From positions 62,001-126,000 of the forward strand of contig JANSYR010000004.1 of assembly GCA_024742285.1 (NCBI GenBank): 64,000 nt of DNA, read 5' to 3'. Source of the DNA: a bacterium (GTDB lineage Bacteria; Myxococcota_A; UBA9160; UBA4427). How positions within the stretch are numbered: the first letter of the stretch is position 1; each line of letters opens with the position of its first letter. Below, in pieces: positions 27,201 through 36,030 of this stretch. The notes under the pieces were generated by a model. It did not search any database, was not told the origin of the DNA, and worked only from the letters and a program-made list of their open reading frames with translations. The position numbers and the translations under genes were made by a program.

Positions 27201-29809
27201 AGCACGCCGAGCATCAGCGAGAGCCGGAGCGACTTGTCCGCCTGGCAGGAGAGGATCCGGAGCAGCGCCCGACGGAGCGCATCGAGGTCTCCCAGATCCG
27301 ACACACCGTAGTGTCGGAGGGCGGCGCGCACGAGCTCGAGGTAGCCCTCGTCGATCCCGCTGCCTTCGGCTTCGATCCGGCGCAGGAACATCCGTAGGCG
27401 CGCGCTGTTCGAGGGGCCGGATTCGCCGGAGATCGACGCGGAGGGGGCGCGGATCGAGAGCAGCTCGACGTCGGCGAAGGCCGCGATCTCGTGGCGGATC
27501 TCGGCGAGCTCGCGCAGGAAGCTCTCGGAGGTGCCCTCGGGCAACGGTGCCTCGAGGAAGGCGGTGAGCGACTCGGCGCGATCCGGGTTCGCGTCGTAGC
27601 CGAGGAGCACGCGTCGAACCTCGTCGCGGATTGCGTCCATGGCCGCGCGGCGAAGGCGCAGGTCCGCCTGGTCCGCGGCGAGCAGGTCGGGCGTCCCGAG
27701 CAGGCGCGTCCCGTCCTCGGTCTCCTCCGGCTGGAAGAGCAGCGCGAGCGGATCGACCTGGGACGGAAGCGAGAGTCGGCTCTTCGAGGCCTCGCCCGCG
27801 TCGTCTGCGGCGGACTCCTCGATCACGAGAATCACGTCGCCCGCGGCGACCTGCTGCCCCTTGGAGACGAGGATCTCCTTGATGGTACCGCCGACCGGCG
27901 CGTTGAAACCGATCTCCATCTTCATCGCTTCGAGCAGACCGAGCGGCTGGCCGACCTCGACCGTCTGGCCGACCTCGACCTGCACGGCGACGACGACGGC
28001 CGGCGTGCTCGAGCGGACCTGGCCGGCGGTCTGCGAGCCGAAGCGGAGCGGGTGACCGTCGACCTCGAGCCGGAGCCCGCGATCGTTCGCATCGTAGATC
28101 ACGCGACGCACCCGATCGTCGATCTCGAGCCGGGTCGCGTGCGCCCCCTCTTCGCGCATCGTCGCTCCGACGGCGACGCCCTCGAGATGGACGCGGTACC
28201 GCCAGCTGCCCATCGCGAAGACCTTGAGTCGATAGCTCTGGTTGCCGTGGGTGAGGTCGATCTGCTGCCCCTCGGAGCTCGGCAGACGATCGGTCCGACC
28301 ATCCGCGAAGACGCCCTTCCGCAGGGTCCTCCGGTTGCGCTGATAGGCGAGGATCGCCGCGGCGACGAGGGCGTCCTGCGCGATCTCGGGGTGGCGCTCC
28401 GCGATCGGCGGCCGCGCCGCGCCCCACCGATCGAGCCAGCGCGTGTCGACGCCACCGGCCCGGAAGTCGTCGCTCTCGAGGATCGAGAGCAGGTAGCCCT
28501 TGTTGGTCGCGCCCCCCTCGACCACCAGCTCGAAGTCGCGAAGGGCACACTCCATGCGCGCGAGCATCTCGGCGCGATCGTCGCCGACGGTGATCACCTT
28601 GCCGATCAGCGAGTCGAAGTCGTTCGAGATCACGACGTCGGTCGTGACGCCGGAGTCGACGCGGGTGTTGGGTCCGAGGGCCGGCTCGAAGAGCGCGATC
28701 CGGCCGGGCGACGGCAGGAAGCCCTCGTCCGGATCCTCGGCGCAAACACGGGCCTCGAGGGCAAGGCCGCGATTCTGACGGGGGACCTCCGCGATCGATT
28801 CGCCGCGAGCGATCCGGATCTGGAGCTCGACCAGATCGACGCCGGCGATCAGCTCGGTGATCCCGTGCTCGACCTGCAGGCGCGGGTTCACCTCGAGGAA
28901 GAAGAAGTCCTCACCGGTCAGCAGGAACTCGACCGTTCCGACGCCGCAGTAGCCGACGTGCTCGACCAGGCGGACGGCGGAGTCCTCGAGACGTGCGAGC
29001 AGCTCCGGCGCGAGACCGGGCGGCGGGGCTTCTTCGAGGACCTTCTGATGGCGACGCTGGACGGAGCAGTCGCGGCAGCCGAAGGCCCGCGCGTGTCCGT
29101 GCTTGTCCGCCGCGACCTGGACCTCGATGTGTCGCCCGCCGGTCACCATCGCTTCGACGAAGAGGGCCCCGTTGCCGAAGGCGTTCACCGCTTCGGACTG
29201 CGCCGACCGGAACGCCTCGTTGATCCCCTCGGCCTTCTCGACGATCCGGATACCGCGTCCGCCGCCACCGGCGGTCGCCTTCAGGACGACCGGGTAGCCG
29301 ATCCGCGAGGCTTCCCGTTCGGCGTGGCTCTCGTCGGCGAGCTCGCCCCCGCTCCAGTCGGTGACGGGCACGCCCGCCCGCTCCGCCAGCCGCTTCGAAG
29401 TGATCTTGTCTCCGAGGGAGCGCATCGCTTCACCGGAGGGGCCGAGGAACTCGATGCCCTCGGCGGCGAGCCGGTCCACGAAGACCGCGTCCTCGGCGAC
29501 GAAGCCCCAGCCCGGCCAGACCGCGTCCGCGCCGACTTCCTTGAGCGCGGCGACGACCGCGTCGTGATCGAGGTAGGCGGCGACGGCGCCCTTCGCGGAC
29601 GGGAGCTCGACGGCGCGGTCGGCCTGACGCACGAAGGGCGTATCCCGATCCGGCGGCGTGAAGAGCGCGACGACTTCGAGGCCTCCGCCCTCGAGGGCAC
29701 GCAGGCTCTTCGCCGTTCGAAGACATCGCACCGCGGCCTCGCCGCGATTCACGATCGCGAGTCGCTCGATCTTCCGCTGCTCGACTGCCGGCTTCTTCTG
29801 CTCGCTCAT
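24203..29809 (-). CDS. Fused multidomain acyl-CoA carboxylase (BC-BCCP-CT)
   Basis: The product is 1,868 residues from the ATG at 29809 (MSEQKK), which overlaps the PPTase stop by four bases. Biotin carboxylase spans about 1-470 (ATAGGGGRGIRIV, EVNPRLQVEHGITE). The biotinyl domain has EAMKMEIGF with the carrier Lys near residue 630. A long central region (about 680-1250) has no motif I recognise. Carboxyltransferase halves fill about 1250-1860 (WDAHVGGKPITLIGIESR, LANLSGFDGSPES, SRYHGGAYVVFSQELND). The architecture is like eukaryotic acetyl-CoA carboxylase in one chain. Its place in a FAS-II operon suggests it makes malonyl-CoA; propionyl-CoA cannot be excluded. Confidence 0.92.
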   Translation of the reverse strand: MSEQKKPAVEQRKIERLAIVNRGEAAVRCLRTAKSLRALEGGGLEVVALFTPPDRDTPFVRQADRAVELPSAKGAVAAYLDHDAVVAALKEVGADAVWPGWGFVAEDAVFVDRLAAEGIEFLGPSGEAMRSLGDKITSKRLAERAGVPVTDWSGGELADESHAEREASRIGYPVVLKATAGGGGRGIRIVEKAEGINEAFRSAQSEAVNAFGNGALFVEAMVTGGRHIEVQVAADKHGHARAFGCRDCSVQRRHQKVLEEAPPPGLAPELLARLEDSAVRLVEHVGYCGVGTVEFLLTGEDFFFLEVNPRLQVEHGITELIAGVDLVELQIRIARGESIAEVPRQNRGLALEARVCAEDPDEGFLPSPGRIALFEPALGPNTRVDSGVTTDVVISNDFDSLIGKVITVGDDRAEMLARMECALRDFELVVEGGATNKGYLLSILESDDFRAGGVDTRWLDRWGAARPPIAERHPEIAQDALVAAAILAYQRNRRTLRKGVFADGRTDRLPSSEGQQIDLTHGNQSYRLKVFAMGSWRYRVHLEGVAVGATMREEGAHATRLEIDDRVRRVIYDANDRGLRLEVDGHPLRFGSQTAGQVRSSTPAVVVAVQVEVGQTVEVGQPLGLLEAMKMEIGFNAPVGGTIKEILVSKGQQVAAGDVILVIEESAADDAGEASKSRLSLPSQVDPLALLFQPEETEDGTRLLGTPDLLAADQADLRLRRAAMDAIRDEVRRVLLGYDANPDRAESLTAFLEAPLPEGTSESFLRELAEIRHEIAAFADVELLSIRAPSASISGESGPSNSARLRMFLRRIEAEGSGIDEGYLELVRAALRHYGVSDLGDLDALRRALLRILSCQADKSLRLSLMLGVLRRTAAVAEAGIDLGDDDALARSLNRIAGLRPQVTDPVADAALEAAYVLFQQPGIEARAKRSSRSVEEWLAQSELDVVAPPGDVLLELASSPRLVFERVGRWIAGEDPNRRAIALAAHVQRRYAPSRPEAYRAVRVDGEPIHCVEYPDKGVVLAASGPGHDAVLWMDRLVRGASELLEHDPSTPILALEYLVSSESQIDWDATLGSFESNWGDGGLEARMTVGLLTPDGEGDVYRTLIRREGRLELATEDHDLHPETAMRIGLGRYGHFELERLQAEEGVYAFHGRARTAPGDERVFVLADARDRSPEPGRELYHHLATFERVFNRAARRLRTILQTHDPRRRLQWNRISLSVAPPVFIDEDVAAEVARRLAPATRHLGLEKVLVRLNRLDRENPDAPAVPVELVFMDTGEQLEIDWRPPHDAPLAPAQEYERKVVAARRRRLIYPYEIVKMLTNESESGAFEEYDLDPTAAKPTAAAVSDRPPGQNTSAVVFGVIRTPTDKVPEGMTRVLVLSDPTMGMGALAGPECDRIVAAIDLAESLGVPVEWVPVSSGAKIAMDSGTENLDATARVVRRIVTFTQAGGVIHVIVQGVNVGAQSYWDALATMLMHCRGVLIMTHNASMVLTGRAALEASGAVSAEDEVAIGGFERIMGPNGEAQYYARNLPEAYRILYEHYRYSYVVPGEAGPRAFPTSDPRDRSIGDTEIKADDADGLATVGELFDDETNPGRKRAFSMRAVMGALVDTDGGHLERWNAWVGGETAIVWDAHVGGKPITLIGIESRNVPRDGYHPVDGPEAWNGGTLFPQSSKKVARAINAASGNRPVVVLANLSGFDGSPESLRKIQLENGAEIARAVVNFQGPIYFVVVSRYHGGAYVVFSQELNDDMQAVALEGSYASVIGGGPAATVVFSREVRAMALDDPRVKDKTEIVRRHPSEENRAALDAVLREVTLEKQAETAAEFDAIHSVERAKEVGSLTDILAPGDLRASVIDALDATTSRD

Positions 29810-30594
29810 CCCACGACCTCGTTCCACTTCGCTTGCCCTTGCGCCTCTCTCGGGGTCTGGCGCATCGATTCGACTCCGCTCACACCGCCTGCTCCTCTCG
29901 CGCCGCTCCCGGAAGGCCGCGATCCACGCGGACACGCATCGGGATCCGCGCGCAGCGTCATCGCGCACGCGACGAAGCGTCCGTGGTGGGAGAGAGACAG
30001 CTCGAGTCCGCTTCGGGACCCGTCGATCAGGACGGTGGGGATCTTCGCCGCGCCCCCGGCTCGCGGATCGCCGCGGCGGCCGATCGTCACCCGCGCCTCG
30101 TCGACCCCGAGGTCTCGGGCGATCGCGAAGCACGCCAGGGTTCGGACCCGCGCAGAGGGATCGTCGTCGGACCCGGTCCGCTCGATCGCGGACACGATCG
30201 CGTCCCAGTCGGCGCCGGGGGGCACCGCGAGGACGTGGACGCGCTCGCTCGTCTCGTCGCTCCGGAGCTCGAGATGGTCGATTCCCGGCACGAGTGCCCG
30301 CGGGAGGGTGAGGTTTCCACGACGAATCGTGCGCCCGCCCTCTTCGGATTCGATCGAATCGAAGCGCGCGACCAGACGCGAAGGGGTGAACACGAAGGTG
30401 TCGTCCGCTTGTCGCGCGAGCTTGTACGCCGCTTCCTTCGCCGCCCAATGGGCCCAGCGCCGGAGGTGGGGACTGGGATCCTTGGCGATCGAACGCCGCT
30501 CCGCCGGATCGAAGACGCGCTCGTCGAAACGAGGGCGGAAGGTCTCCGGACGCGTGTCGGGATCCTCGAGATCGACGACGTCGTTGCCGATCAT
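29806..30594 (-). CDS. 4'-phosphopantetheinyl transferase
   Basis: The product is 262 residues from the ATG at 30594. MIGNDVVDLEDP at the N-terminus and RWAHWAAKEAAYKLARQ (about 45-61) are the two Mg/CoA-binding motifs of the superfamily, and SLSHHGRFVACAM near 215 fits the third conserved block. It transfers phosphopantetheine from CoA to the carrier serine of ACP, presumably the AcpP encoded two genes upstream. It has ATGA overlaps at both ends (plsC and carboxylase). Confidence 0.9.
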   Translation of the reverse strand: MIGNDVVDLEDPDTRPETFRPRFDERVFDPAERRSIAKDPSPHLRRWAHWAAKEAAYKLARQADDTFVFTPSRLVARFDSIESEEGGRTIRRGNLTLPRALVPGIDHLELRSDETSERVHVLAVPPGADWDAIVSAIERTGSDDDPSARVRTLACFAIARDLGVDEARVTIGRRGDPRAGGAAKIPTVLIDGSRSGLELSLSHHGRFVACAMTLRADPDACPRGSRPSGSGARGAGGVSGVESMRQTPREAQGQAKWNEVVG

Positions 30595-31391
30595 CGGGCC
30601 TCTCCAGCCGCTGCGGCGGAGGCGGACTCGCCCCTGGCCTCGAAATGCGCCGCTTCCATGTTCATCAGCTGGCGGACGATCTGTTGCGCGAGGTCGCGGG
30701 ATCGCCGCACGCCCTTCGCGTCGCTCTTCGGCTCGATGCATGCGAGGCTCACGTCGAGGGTGTCGCCCCTGGCAGGGAAGTCGCCCCAGGTTTCCTGCTG
30801 GCGCCCGCGCATGTACACGCAGAGCACGCGGCACTGCGGATGCGCCCCGACGATCCGGCCGACCCCCCAGGCGGCCGAGGATTCCTCGACACGCCCGGAC
30901 CGACTGCGTCCGGCTTCCGGGAAGATCAGCGCCGTCTCGCCGCGCTCCATCAGGTGCTTCACGCGTTCGAGCACGTCACCGACGTCCTCGCGGGCGCCAC
31001 CGCGGGTGATCGGGATGCACTTGGCCACATAGATGAGCGCACGCGCGATCCAGGTCTTCCCGAAGTTCGTACGCTCCGGCGTGTTCCAGGGCAGCTCGTC
31101 CGGATGCGTGAGCCAATAGCCGGGGCCACCGAAAGCCCAGGCGATCAAGAACGAATCCACCAGGGTCAGGTGGTTCGCGCAAACCAGGATCGGTCCGTCG
31201 GACTGTGCGCGCAGCGCTCGATAGCGCGCGCGCACGGCCTCGACGTCCTCGATCCGGTAGCGGAACCAGAAGCGCATGATGAGGACGGACGCGCCGATCC
31301 AGATCGGCCCCGCGAGAATGCTCACGAGCCGTTGGCGCGCGTGGCGCTGGATCATCCCGGAGTTCGCTCCGGGCTGCTCGTCCGCCGTCAT
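30591..31391 (-). CDS. 1-acylglycerol-3-phosphate acyltransferase family protein (PlsC-like)
   Basis: The product is 266 residues. A hydrophobic N-terminal segment (LAGPIWIGASVLIMRFWF, about 23-40) anchors it to the membrane. CANHLTLVDSF is the catalytic NHX4D motif (about 72-78), and FPEAGRSRSG (about 155) is the substrate block. It acylates lysophosphatidic acid or a related acceptor. It sits between acpP and the PPTase in the fatty-acid operon and may use acyl-ACP directly. Confidence 0.88.
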   Translation of the reverse strand: MTADEQPGANSGMIQRHARQRLVSILAGPIWIGASVLIMRFWFRYRIEDVEAVRARYRALRAQSDGPILVCANHLTLVDSFLIAWAFGGPGYWLTHPDELPWNTPERTNFGKTWIARALIYVAKCIPITRGGAREDVGDVLERVKHLMERGETALIFPEAGRSRSGRVEESSAAWGVGRIVGAHPQCRVLCVYMRGRQQETWGDFPARGDTLDVSLACIEPKSDAKGVRRSRDLAQQIVRQLMNMEAAHFEARGESASAAAAGEAR

Positions 31392-31424
31392 CTGGCAACG
31401 GATTCCCGTCCGACCGGGGTCGGA

Positions 31425-31670
31425 CTAGAGCTTCCCCGAAATCAGGTTCACCGCGTCACCCACGGTGTTCACCTGGTCGACGTCCTCGTCGGCGATCTCG
31501 ATGTCGAAGTCGTCTTCGAACGCGATCACGACGTCGACGAGTCGCGCCGAGTTCACCTTGAGATCCTCGAGGATGTTGGTCTCCATCCCGACGTTCGCCA
31601 GCGCGCCCTCGTCCTTCACCCAGGGCGTGAGAATCTTGACGACCCGTTCCATCACTTCCGACTGTTCCAT
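31425..31670 (-). CDS. acpP: Acyl carrier protein
   Basis: The product is 81 residues from the ATG at 31670 (MEQSEVMERVV), preceded by GAGGAG; a GTG seven codons upstream is less likely. The acidic four-helix carrier is typical: LEDLKVNSARLVDVVIAFED holds the phosphopantetheine Ser. The usual DSL reads NSA here, which is unusual and may mark a specialised carrier. It lies between fabF (90-bp gap) and plsC. Confidence 0.9.
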   Translation of the reverse strand: MEQSEVMERVVKILTPWVKDEGALANVGMETNILEDLKVNSARLVDVVIAFEDDFDIEIADEDVDQVNTVGDAVNLISGKL

Positions 31671-31760
31671 CGAACTCCACTCCTCGTTCACGGTCGGCCC
31701 GCGTCTGCGGACCTCCGAATCGAATTCAAGTTGTCCGGGCGGTCGCGCCGCCCTATCGCG

Positions 31761-33050
31761 TCACGCCTTGTAACGCTTGAAGACCAGGCACGCGTTGACG
31801 TCGCCGAAGCCGAAGCCCGCCTTGACGAGCACGTCGAGGTCCGGCTTCTCGAGCAGCTCGTGCGGAATCGAAGCCGCGTGGGGCTCGATCTCCGGATGCA
31901 CGTCCTCGCAGTTGATCGAGGGATGCACGAAGCCCTTCTGGACCATCAGGATCGAGGCGACGGACTCGAGACCTCCGGCGGCGCCCAGGCCATGACCGAT
32001 CATGCTCTTGGTGGACGTGATCGGCGGCAAGGTCCCGGGTTCGCGCTCGAGCGCCCGCGCCCAGGAGCCGACCTCCTTGGGATCCGCGCCGGTCGCCGTC
32101 AGGTGCCCGTTGATCGCGTCGACCTCCGACGGAGCGACGCCGGCGTCGGCGAGCGCCTGGGAGATGCAGCGCTGGACGCTCGTCGGATTCGGCGCCGTCA
32201 TGCTGCCACCCATGCGATGGCCACCGCAGTTGACACCACCGCCGGCGAGCTCGGCGCGAATCGTCGCGCCACGCGCCAGCGCGCTCTCGAGGCTCTCGAT
32301 CAGGACGACGCCCGATCCGGAGCCGGGGATGAAGCCGCCGGCGCTCGCGGACAGCGGCCGCGACGCCTTCTCCGGCTCGTCGTTCGAGCCGCGATTCAGC
32401 ACGCGCATCGAGTCGAAGCCCGACCAGATGTAGTGGCTCGCCGCTTCGGCGCCGCCGCAGAGCATCCGCTCCGCGAGACCCGCTCGGATCCGCTCCATGC
32501 CCATCGCCAGCGCTTCGGTCCCGGTCGAGCAGGCCGACGAGTTGGTGGTCACTTGATTGCCCAGCGCGAGCTGGCCGGAAAGGCGCGCGCTGATTCCGCT
32601 CGCCATGACCTGCTCGACGCAGGTCGAGCCCATGCGTCGAATCTTCTTCGCGTCGGTGAGCGGCACGACCTTCTCGGCGATCGTGTCCATTCCGCCGATG
32701 CCGGTCCCGAGGATCGCGCCGGTGTCCCAGTCGACCTCGTCCGAGTCGTGGGCCGGGCGTTCGAAGCCTGCGTCCTTCCAGGCTTCGAGGGCGGCGAGGC
32801 TCGCGTACCGGTGGTTCATGTTCATCGCGAGGAGCTCCTCCTCGCTGAACGTCTTCTCACAGAGCGCGTCGACGCCTTCGGGCGAACCGGCGACGGTGCA
32901 GCCGAACTTCGCCTCGATCATCGATTCCTGGCTCTTGAGCCCGGATCGACCCTCGCGAAGCGCCTCTTCGTAGGCGGGCACGCCGACGCCGTTCGGCGCG
33001 ACGACGCCGATCCCCGTGATCACGACTCGTCTCTTCTCGGCAGCGCTCAT
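31761..33050 (-). CDS. fabF: Beta-ketoacyl-ACP synthase II (FabF/KAS II family)
   Basis: The product is 429 residues. The catalytic triad is present: Cys in SSACSTGTEAL (about 172), His in NGHLTATGADP (about 315) and His in KSMIGHGLGAAG (about 350). NGHLTATG differs from the common NAHGTSTP, placing it in a divergent KAS subgroup. It elongates acyl-ACP with malonyl-ACP. It overlaps fabZ by four bases. Confidence 0.92.
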   Translation of the reverse strand: MSAAEKRRVVITGIGVVAPNGVGVPAYEEALREGRSGLKSQESMIEAKFGCTVAGSPEGVDALCEKTFSEEELLAMNMNHRYASLAALEAWKDAGFERPAHDSDEVDWDTGAILGTGIGGMDTIAEKVVPLTDAKKIRRMGSTCVEQVMASGISARLSGQLALGNQVTTNSSACSTGTEALAMGMERIRAGLAERMLCGGAEAASHYIWSGFDSMRVLNRGSNDEPEKASRPLSASAGGFIPGSGSGVVLIESLESALARGATIRAELAGGGVNCGGHRMGGSMTAPNPTSVQRCISQALADAGVAPSEVDAINGHLTATGADPKEVGSWARALEREPGTLPPITSTKSMIGHGLGAAGGLESVASILMVQKGFVHPSINCEDVHPEIEPHAASIPHELLEKPDLDVLVKAGFGFGDVNACLVFKRYKA

Positions 33051-33535
33051 CTCGGCACTCCCATCCCCGACACCTCGCCGGAACAGACGACGGTTCCGTC
33101 GTCGAGCTTCATCTCGAATTCGGCGCGCAGCTTCTTGCGTCGCCAGAACTTCTTCTTTCCGTAGGTCGTCACGCGATCCCCGGGCTTCACCTGGCCGGCG
33201 AAGTCGACGGCGCAGTCGGTGAAGATCGTGAGCAGCTTGTCGACCTCGCCGCGCCCGGACTCCCTTGCTACGAGCGCGATCCCGAAGGCGACGACGACCG
33301 CCTGCGCTGCAGTCTCGGTCAGGATCACACCGGGTGTGATCGGGTTGCCCGGGAAGTGACCCCGATAGAAGTCGGCGTCCTCGCGGAACGTGTAGGTCGC
33401 CACGATGTGCTCGTCGTCGAGCTCGACGATCTCGTCGATGAACCGGAAGGGCTCCTGCTGGGGAACCATGTCCAGCACTTCTTTCGCCGTGAGCTCGACC
33501 CCGGCGCTCTCCGCCCGAACAGGCGCTTCACCCAC
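33047..33535 (-). CDS. fabZ: 3-hydroxyacyl-ACP dehydratase, FabZ-type hotdog
   Basis: The product is 162 residues. FYRGHFPGNPITPGVILTE contains the catalytic His and Glu of the FabZ hotdog fold. PFRFIDEIVELDDEHIVATY precedes it as in the family, and a basic patch KKKFWRRKKLR near residue 127 could dock ACP. It removes water from 3-hydroxyacyl-ACP. It overlaps fabG by eight bases and fabF by four. Confidence 0.88.
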   Translation of the reverse strand: MGEAPVRAESAGVELTAKEVLDMVPQQEPFRFIDEIVELDDEHIVATYTFREDADFYRGHFPGNPITPGVILTETAAQAVVVAFGIALVARESGRGEVDKLLTIFTDCAVDFAGQVKPGDRVTTYGKKKFWRRKKLRAEFEMKLDDGTVVCSGEVSGMGVPR

Positions 33536-34262
33536 CGTACATGCCCCCGTTCACGTGCAGCACGGAGCCGTGGACGTAGCTGCCGCGCGTCGCGAGGAAC
33601 GCAACGACGTCGGCGATCTCGGCGGCGTCGGCGACGCGGCCGAGCGGAACCTTCGCGAGGATCTGCTGCTGGATCTCGTCCGGCAGCTCCTCGGTCATCT
33701 CGGTCTCGACGAAGCCCGGCGCGACCGAGTTCACGAGGATCTCACGGCCCTGCAGCTCCTGGGTCAGCGACTTCGTGAACGCGTCGAGCCCCGCCTTCAC
33801 CATCGTGTACGGGATCTGCCCGGCGTTGCCCGTGTGGCCGACGACGCTCGTGATGTTGATGATGCGACCCGTCCCCTTGCGCATCATGAAGCGACGCAGG
33901 ACGAGCTTGGTCAGATACCACGTACCGCGCGCGACGCTCGCGACCTTGTCGTATTCGTCGAGCTTCATCGAGAGCATCGGCGCGTTGATGTTGAAGCCGG
34001 CGTTGTTCACGAGCACGTCGATCCGTCCCGCGACCTCCTTCAGCTCCTTGATCATCGCGTCGATCGATTCACCGTCCGCGAGGTCGGCCTTGATCGTGAA
34101 GGAGCCGTCGAGCTCCGCGGAGAGCTTCTTGGCGCCTTCCTCGGACGAGCGGTAGTGAATGCCTACCCGGAAGCCTTCGGCGGCGAGGGCGCGGGCGCAG
34201 GCGGTTCCGATCCCCGTCCCCGCACCGGTGACGAGCGCGACGGGTCGTTCGTCTTCACTCAT
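33528..34262 (-). CDS. fabG: 3-oxoacyl-ACP reductase FabG
   Basis: The product is 244 residues. It is a short-chain dehydrogenase with the NADP-binding TGAGTGIG (12-19), NNAG (about 87), and catalytic Ser (ITSVVG) and YTMVK (YXXXK, about 150). The C-terminal HVNGGMYGG is typical of FabG. It reduces 3-oxoacyl-ACP in elongation. It overlaps fabA by four bases. Confidence 0.9.
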   Translation of the reverse strand: MSEDERPVALVTGAGTGIGTACARALAAEGFRVGIHYRSSEEGAKKLSAELDGSFTIKADLADGESIDAMIKELKEVAGRIDVLVNNAGFNINAPMLSMKLDEYDKVASVARGTWYLTKLVLRRFMMRKGTGRIINITSVVGHTGNAGQIPYTMVKAGLDAFTKSLTQELQGREILVNSVAPGFVETEMTEELPDEIQQQILAKVPLGRVADAAEIADVVAFLATRGSYVHGSVLHVNGGMYGG

Positions 34263-34852
34263 CTTTCCATCCTCCCGCCGCGGGAGTGCTCGCTCTTCTC
34301 GGGATAGTCCGGGTAGTCGATGTCCCGGAAGAGACCGACGCGGGCGCCCTTCACCGTGTAGATCTCCTCGTCGTCGATCAGGACGCTCGCGTCGCCGACG
34401 ACCATCGAGGCCCCCGCGTTCTTGAGCTCCGTGTAGCGCTTGACCTTGACCTCGTACCGCATGACCGAGTCGTGGGGCCGGATCTGTCCGAAGAACTCGA
34501 CCTCACCGCAGCCGAGAGCGCGTCCGGCGCCGACGCCGCCCCGCCAGTTGCAGTAGAAGCCGAGCAGCTGCCACACGCCGTCGAGGCCGAGGCAGCCGGG
34601 CTGGACCGGGTCTCCGAGGAAGTGGCAGTGGAAGAACCAGTCGTCGAGACGTACGTCGCGGCTCGCGCTGATCGTGCCCTTGCTCTTCTCGCCGGTGATC
34701 GACTCGATCCGGTCGACCATCAACATGGGCGGCACCGGCAGGCGCGCGCGGAAGCCCTCCGGCGGGTCCTTGATCAGCCGGCCATAGGCGAAGCCCAGGA
34801 GGTCCTCCTGGCCGAAATGGTCGCGGCTCTTGAACTCTTCGTGCGTCAACAT
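34259..34852 (-). CDS. fabA: 3-hydroxydecanoyl-ACP dehydratase/isomerase FabA-like
   Basis: The product is 197 residues. DWFFHCHFLGDPVQPGCLGL is nearly identical to the FabA active-site block, with the catalytic His (CHF) and the Asp in LGLDGVWQLLGFY. FabA dehydrates the C10 intermediate and isomerises the double bond, starting anaerobic unsaturated fatty acid synthesis. Having FabA and FabZ in one operon gives both saturated and unsaturated branches. Confidence 0.9.
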   Translation of the reverse strand: MLTHEEFKSRDHFGQEDLLGFAYGRLIKDPPEGFRARLPVPPMLMVDRIESITGEKSKGTISASRDVRLDDWFFHCHFLGDPVQPGCLGLDGVWQLLGFYCNWRGGVGAGRALGCGEVEFFGQIRPHDSVMRYEVKVKRYTELKNAGASMVVGDASVLIDDEEIYTVKGARVGLFRDIDYPDYPEKSEHSRGGRMER

Positions 34853-34871
34853 ATGGGTCTCGCGCGGCGCA

Positions 34872-35873
34872 CTAGGCCGCGACGTCCTCCTCGAATCGCA
34901 TCAGATAGCTTCCCCACGTCAGTCCGGAACCCACGCCCACGACACAGATATCGTCGTTCGCGGTCCACCGCTCCCAGCGTTGCGAAATCACGCTGGCCGA
35001 GCCGGCCCCGGCGGTATTGCCGATTTCGGCGCAGTTCGAGTGGTGGAGCTGATCGGGAATGTCGCAGCGCTTGCAGACGGACTCGAGCATGCGCAGGTTC
35101 GCCTGGTGTCCGACGAAGTGGAACTTGCGCGCGTCGTCCTGGACCGCGTCCCAGGTCGCCTTGTAGAGATCCCCGGTCTTGCGGATCGCGAAGGTCTGGA
35201 CCGTGCGGCCTTCCTGGTTGAAATGGCCGAGTCGCGGAACGACGACCTTGTCGTTGCCGCCCGGGTCGGAGCGGAGGCGTTGGTCGATGAGCCGCGCCTT
35301 GCCCCGATGTTTCGTCGACAGCACCGCGGCCACGGCGCCGTCCCCCCAGAGCACTGCGCTCGCGCGATCTTCGTAGTGGACCGTTCCGGTCATCGGCTCC
35401 GCGCAGACGAGCAACACGTAGTCCGGCAGCTTCGCCTCGTCCATCATCGAGAGCATGTAGACACCCGCGATGAACGAGGAGCAGGCCGAATTGACGTCGA
35501 GGGCGGCCGCTTCGATGCCGAGCTCCCGGCCGATGTTGCACGCCTCCGCCGGCGACACCGTGTTGGGCGCACAGCCTCCGCCGACCAGCAGACCGACGTC
35601 GGCCGCCGCGACGCCCGCACGTTCGAGCGCGAGCTCGGCGGCACGGGCCCCCATCCCCGCATTCGAGACCTCCGCCACCTCGACCGCCTGGCGTACGTCG
35701 GCATTCCGCGTCTCCCGGATGTAGTCCAGGGGAAGCGAAGTTCGTCGCGAACGAATCCCCGTCCGCTCGAGGATCCACTCGTCGGTCGTACCGATGTCGA
35801 GTTCCTCGAGGAACTGGTTCGTGATCTCGTTGTCGGGATTGAAGTGTCCCAATCCGAGGAGGTTCAAGCTCAA
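34872..35873 (-). CDS. fabH: Beta-ketoacyl-ACP synthase III (FabH)
   Basis: The TTG at 35873 (333 aa, behind GAGGG) makes the N-terminus LSLNLLGLGHFNPDNEITN line up with FabH starts; the frame stays open to 36065 without FabH-like sequence. DEWILERTGIRSRR is the FabH signature. The triad is Cys in NSACSSF (about 129), His in GHQANLRML (about 254) and Asn in EIGNTAGAG. It condenses a CoA primer with malonyl-ACP to begin chains. It lies between the fabI-like gene and fabA. Confidence 0.88.
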   Translation of the reverse strand: MSLNLLGLGHFNPDNEITNQFLEELDIGTTDEWILERTGIRSRRTSLPLDYIRETRNADVRQAVEVAEVSNAGMGARAAELALERAGVAAADVGLLVGGGCAPNTVSPAEACNIGRELGIEAAALDVNSACSSFIAGVYMLSMMDEAKLPDYVLLVCAEPMTGTVHYEDRASAVLWGDGAVAAVLSTKHRGKARLIDQRLRSDPGGNDKVVVPRLGHFNQEGRTVQTFAIRKTGDLYKATWDAVQDDARKFHFVGHQANLRMLESVCKRCDIPDQLHHSNCAEIGNTAGAGSASVISQRWERWTANDDICVVGVGSGLTWGSYLMRFEEDVAA

Positions 35874-36030
35874 AGCCCTGCCCTCGAGGCGCGTTCGTTC
35901 AAATCTGCGCGTCGCACTCCGCGAACCGGCCAGAGAGCGCCGCTTCACGAGCATGAGACACGTTGAAACCTTCCGTTCTCGGCTTCGAGGAGCGGTCGAA
36001 GCCACCCCGTCGCCGAGCGCCCGCAGGCGA

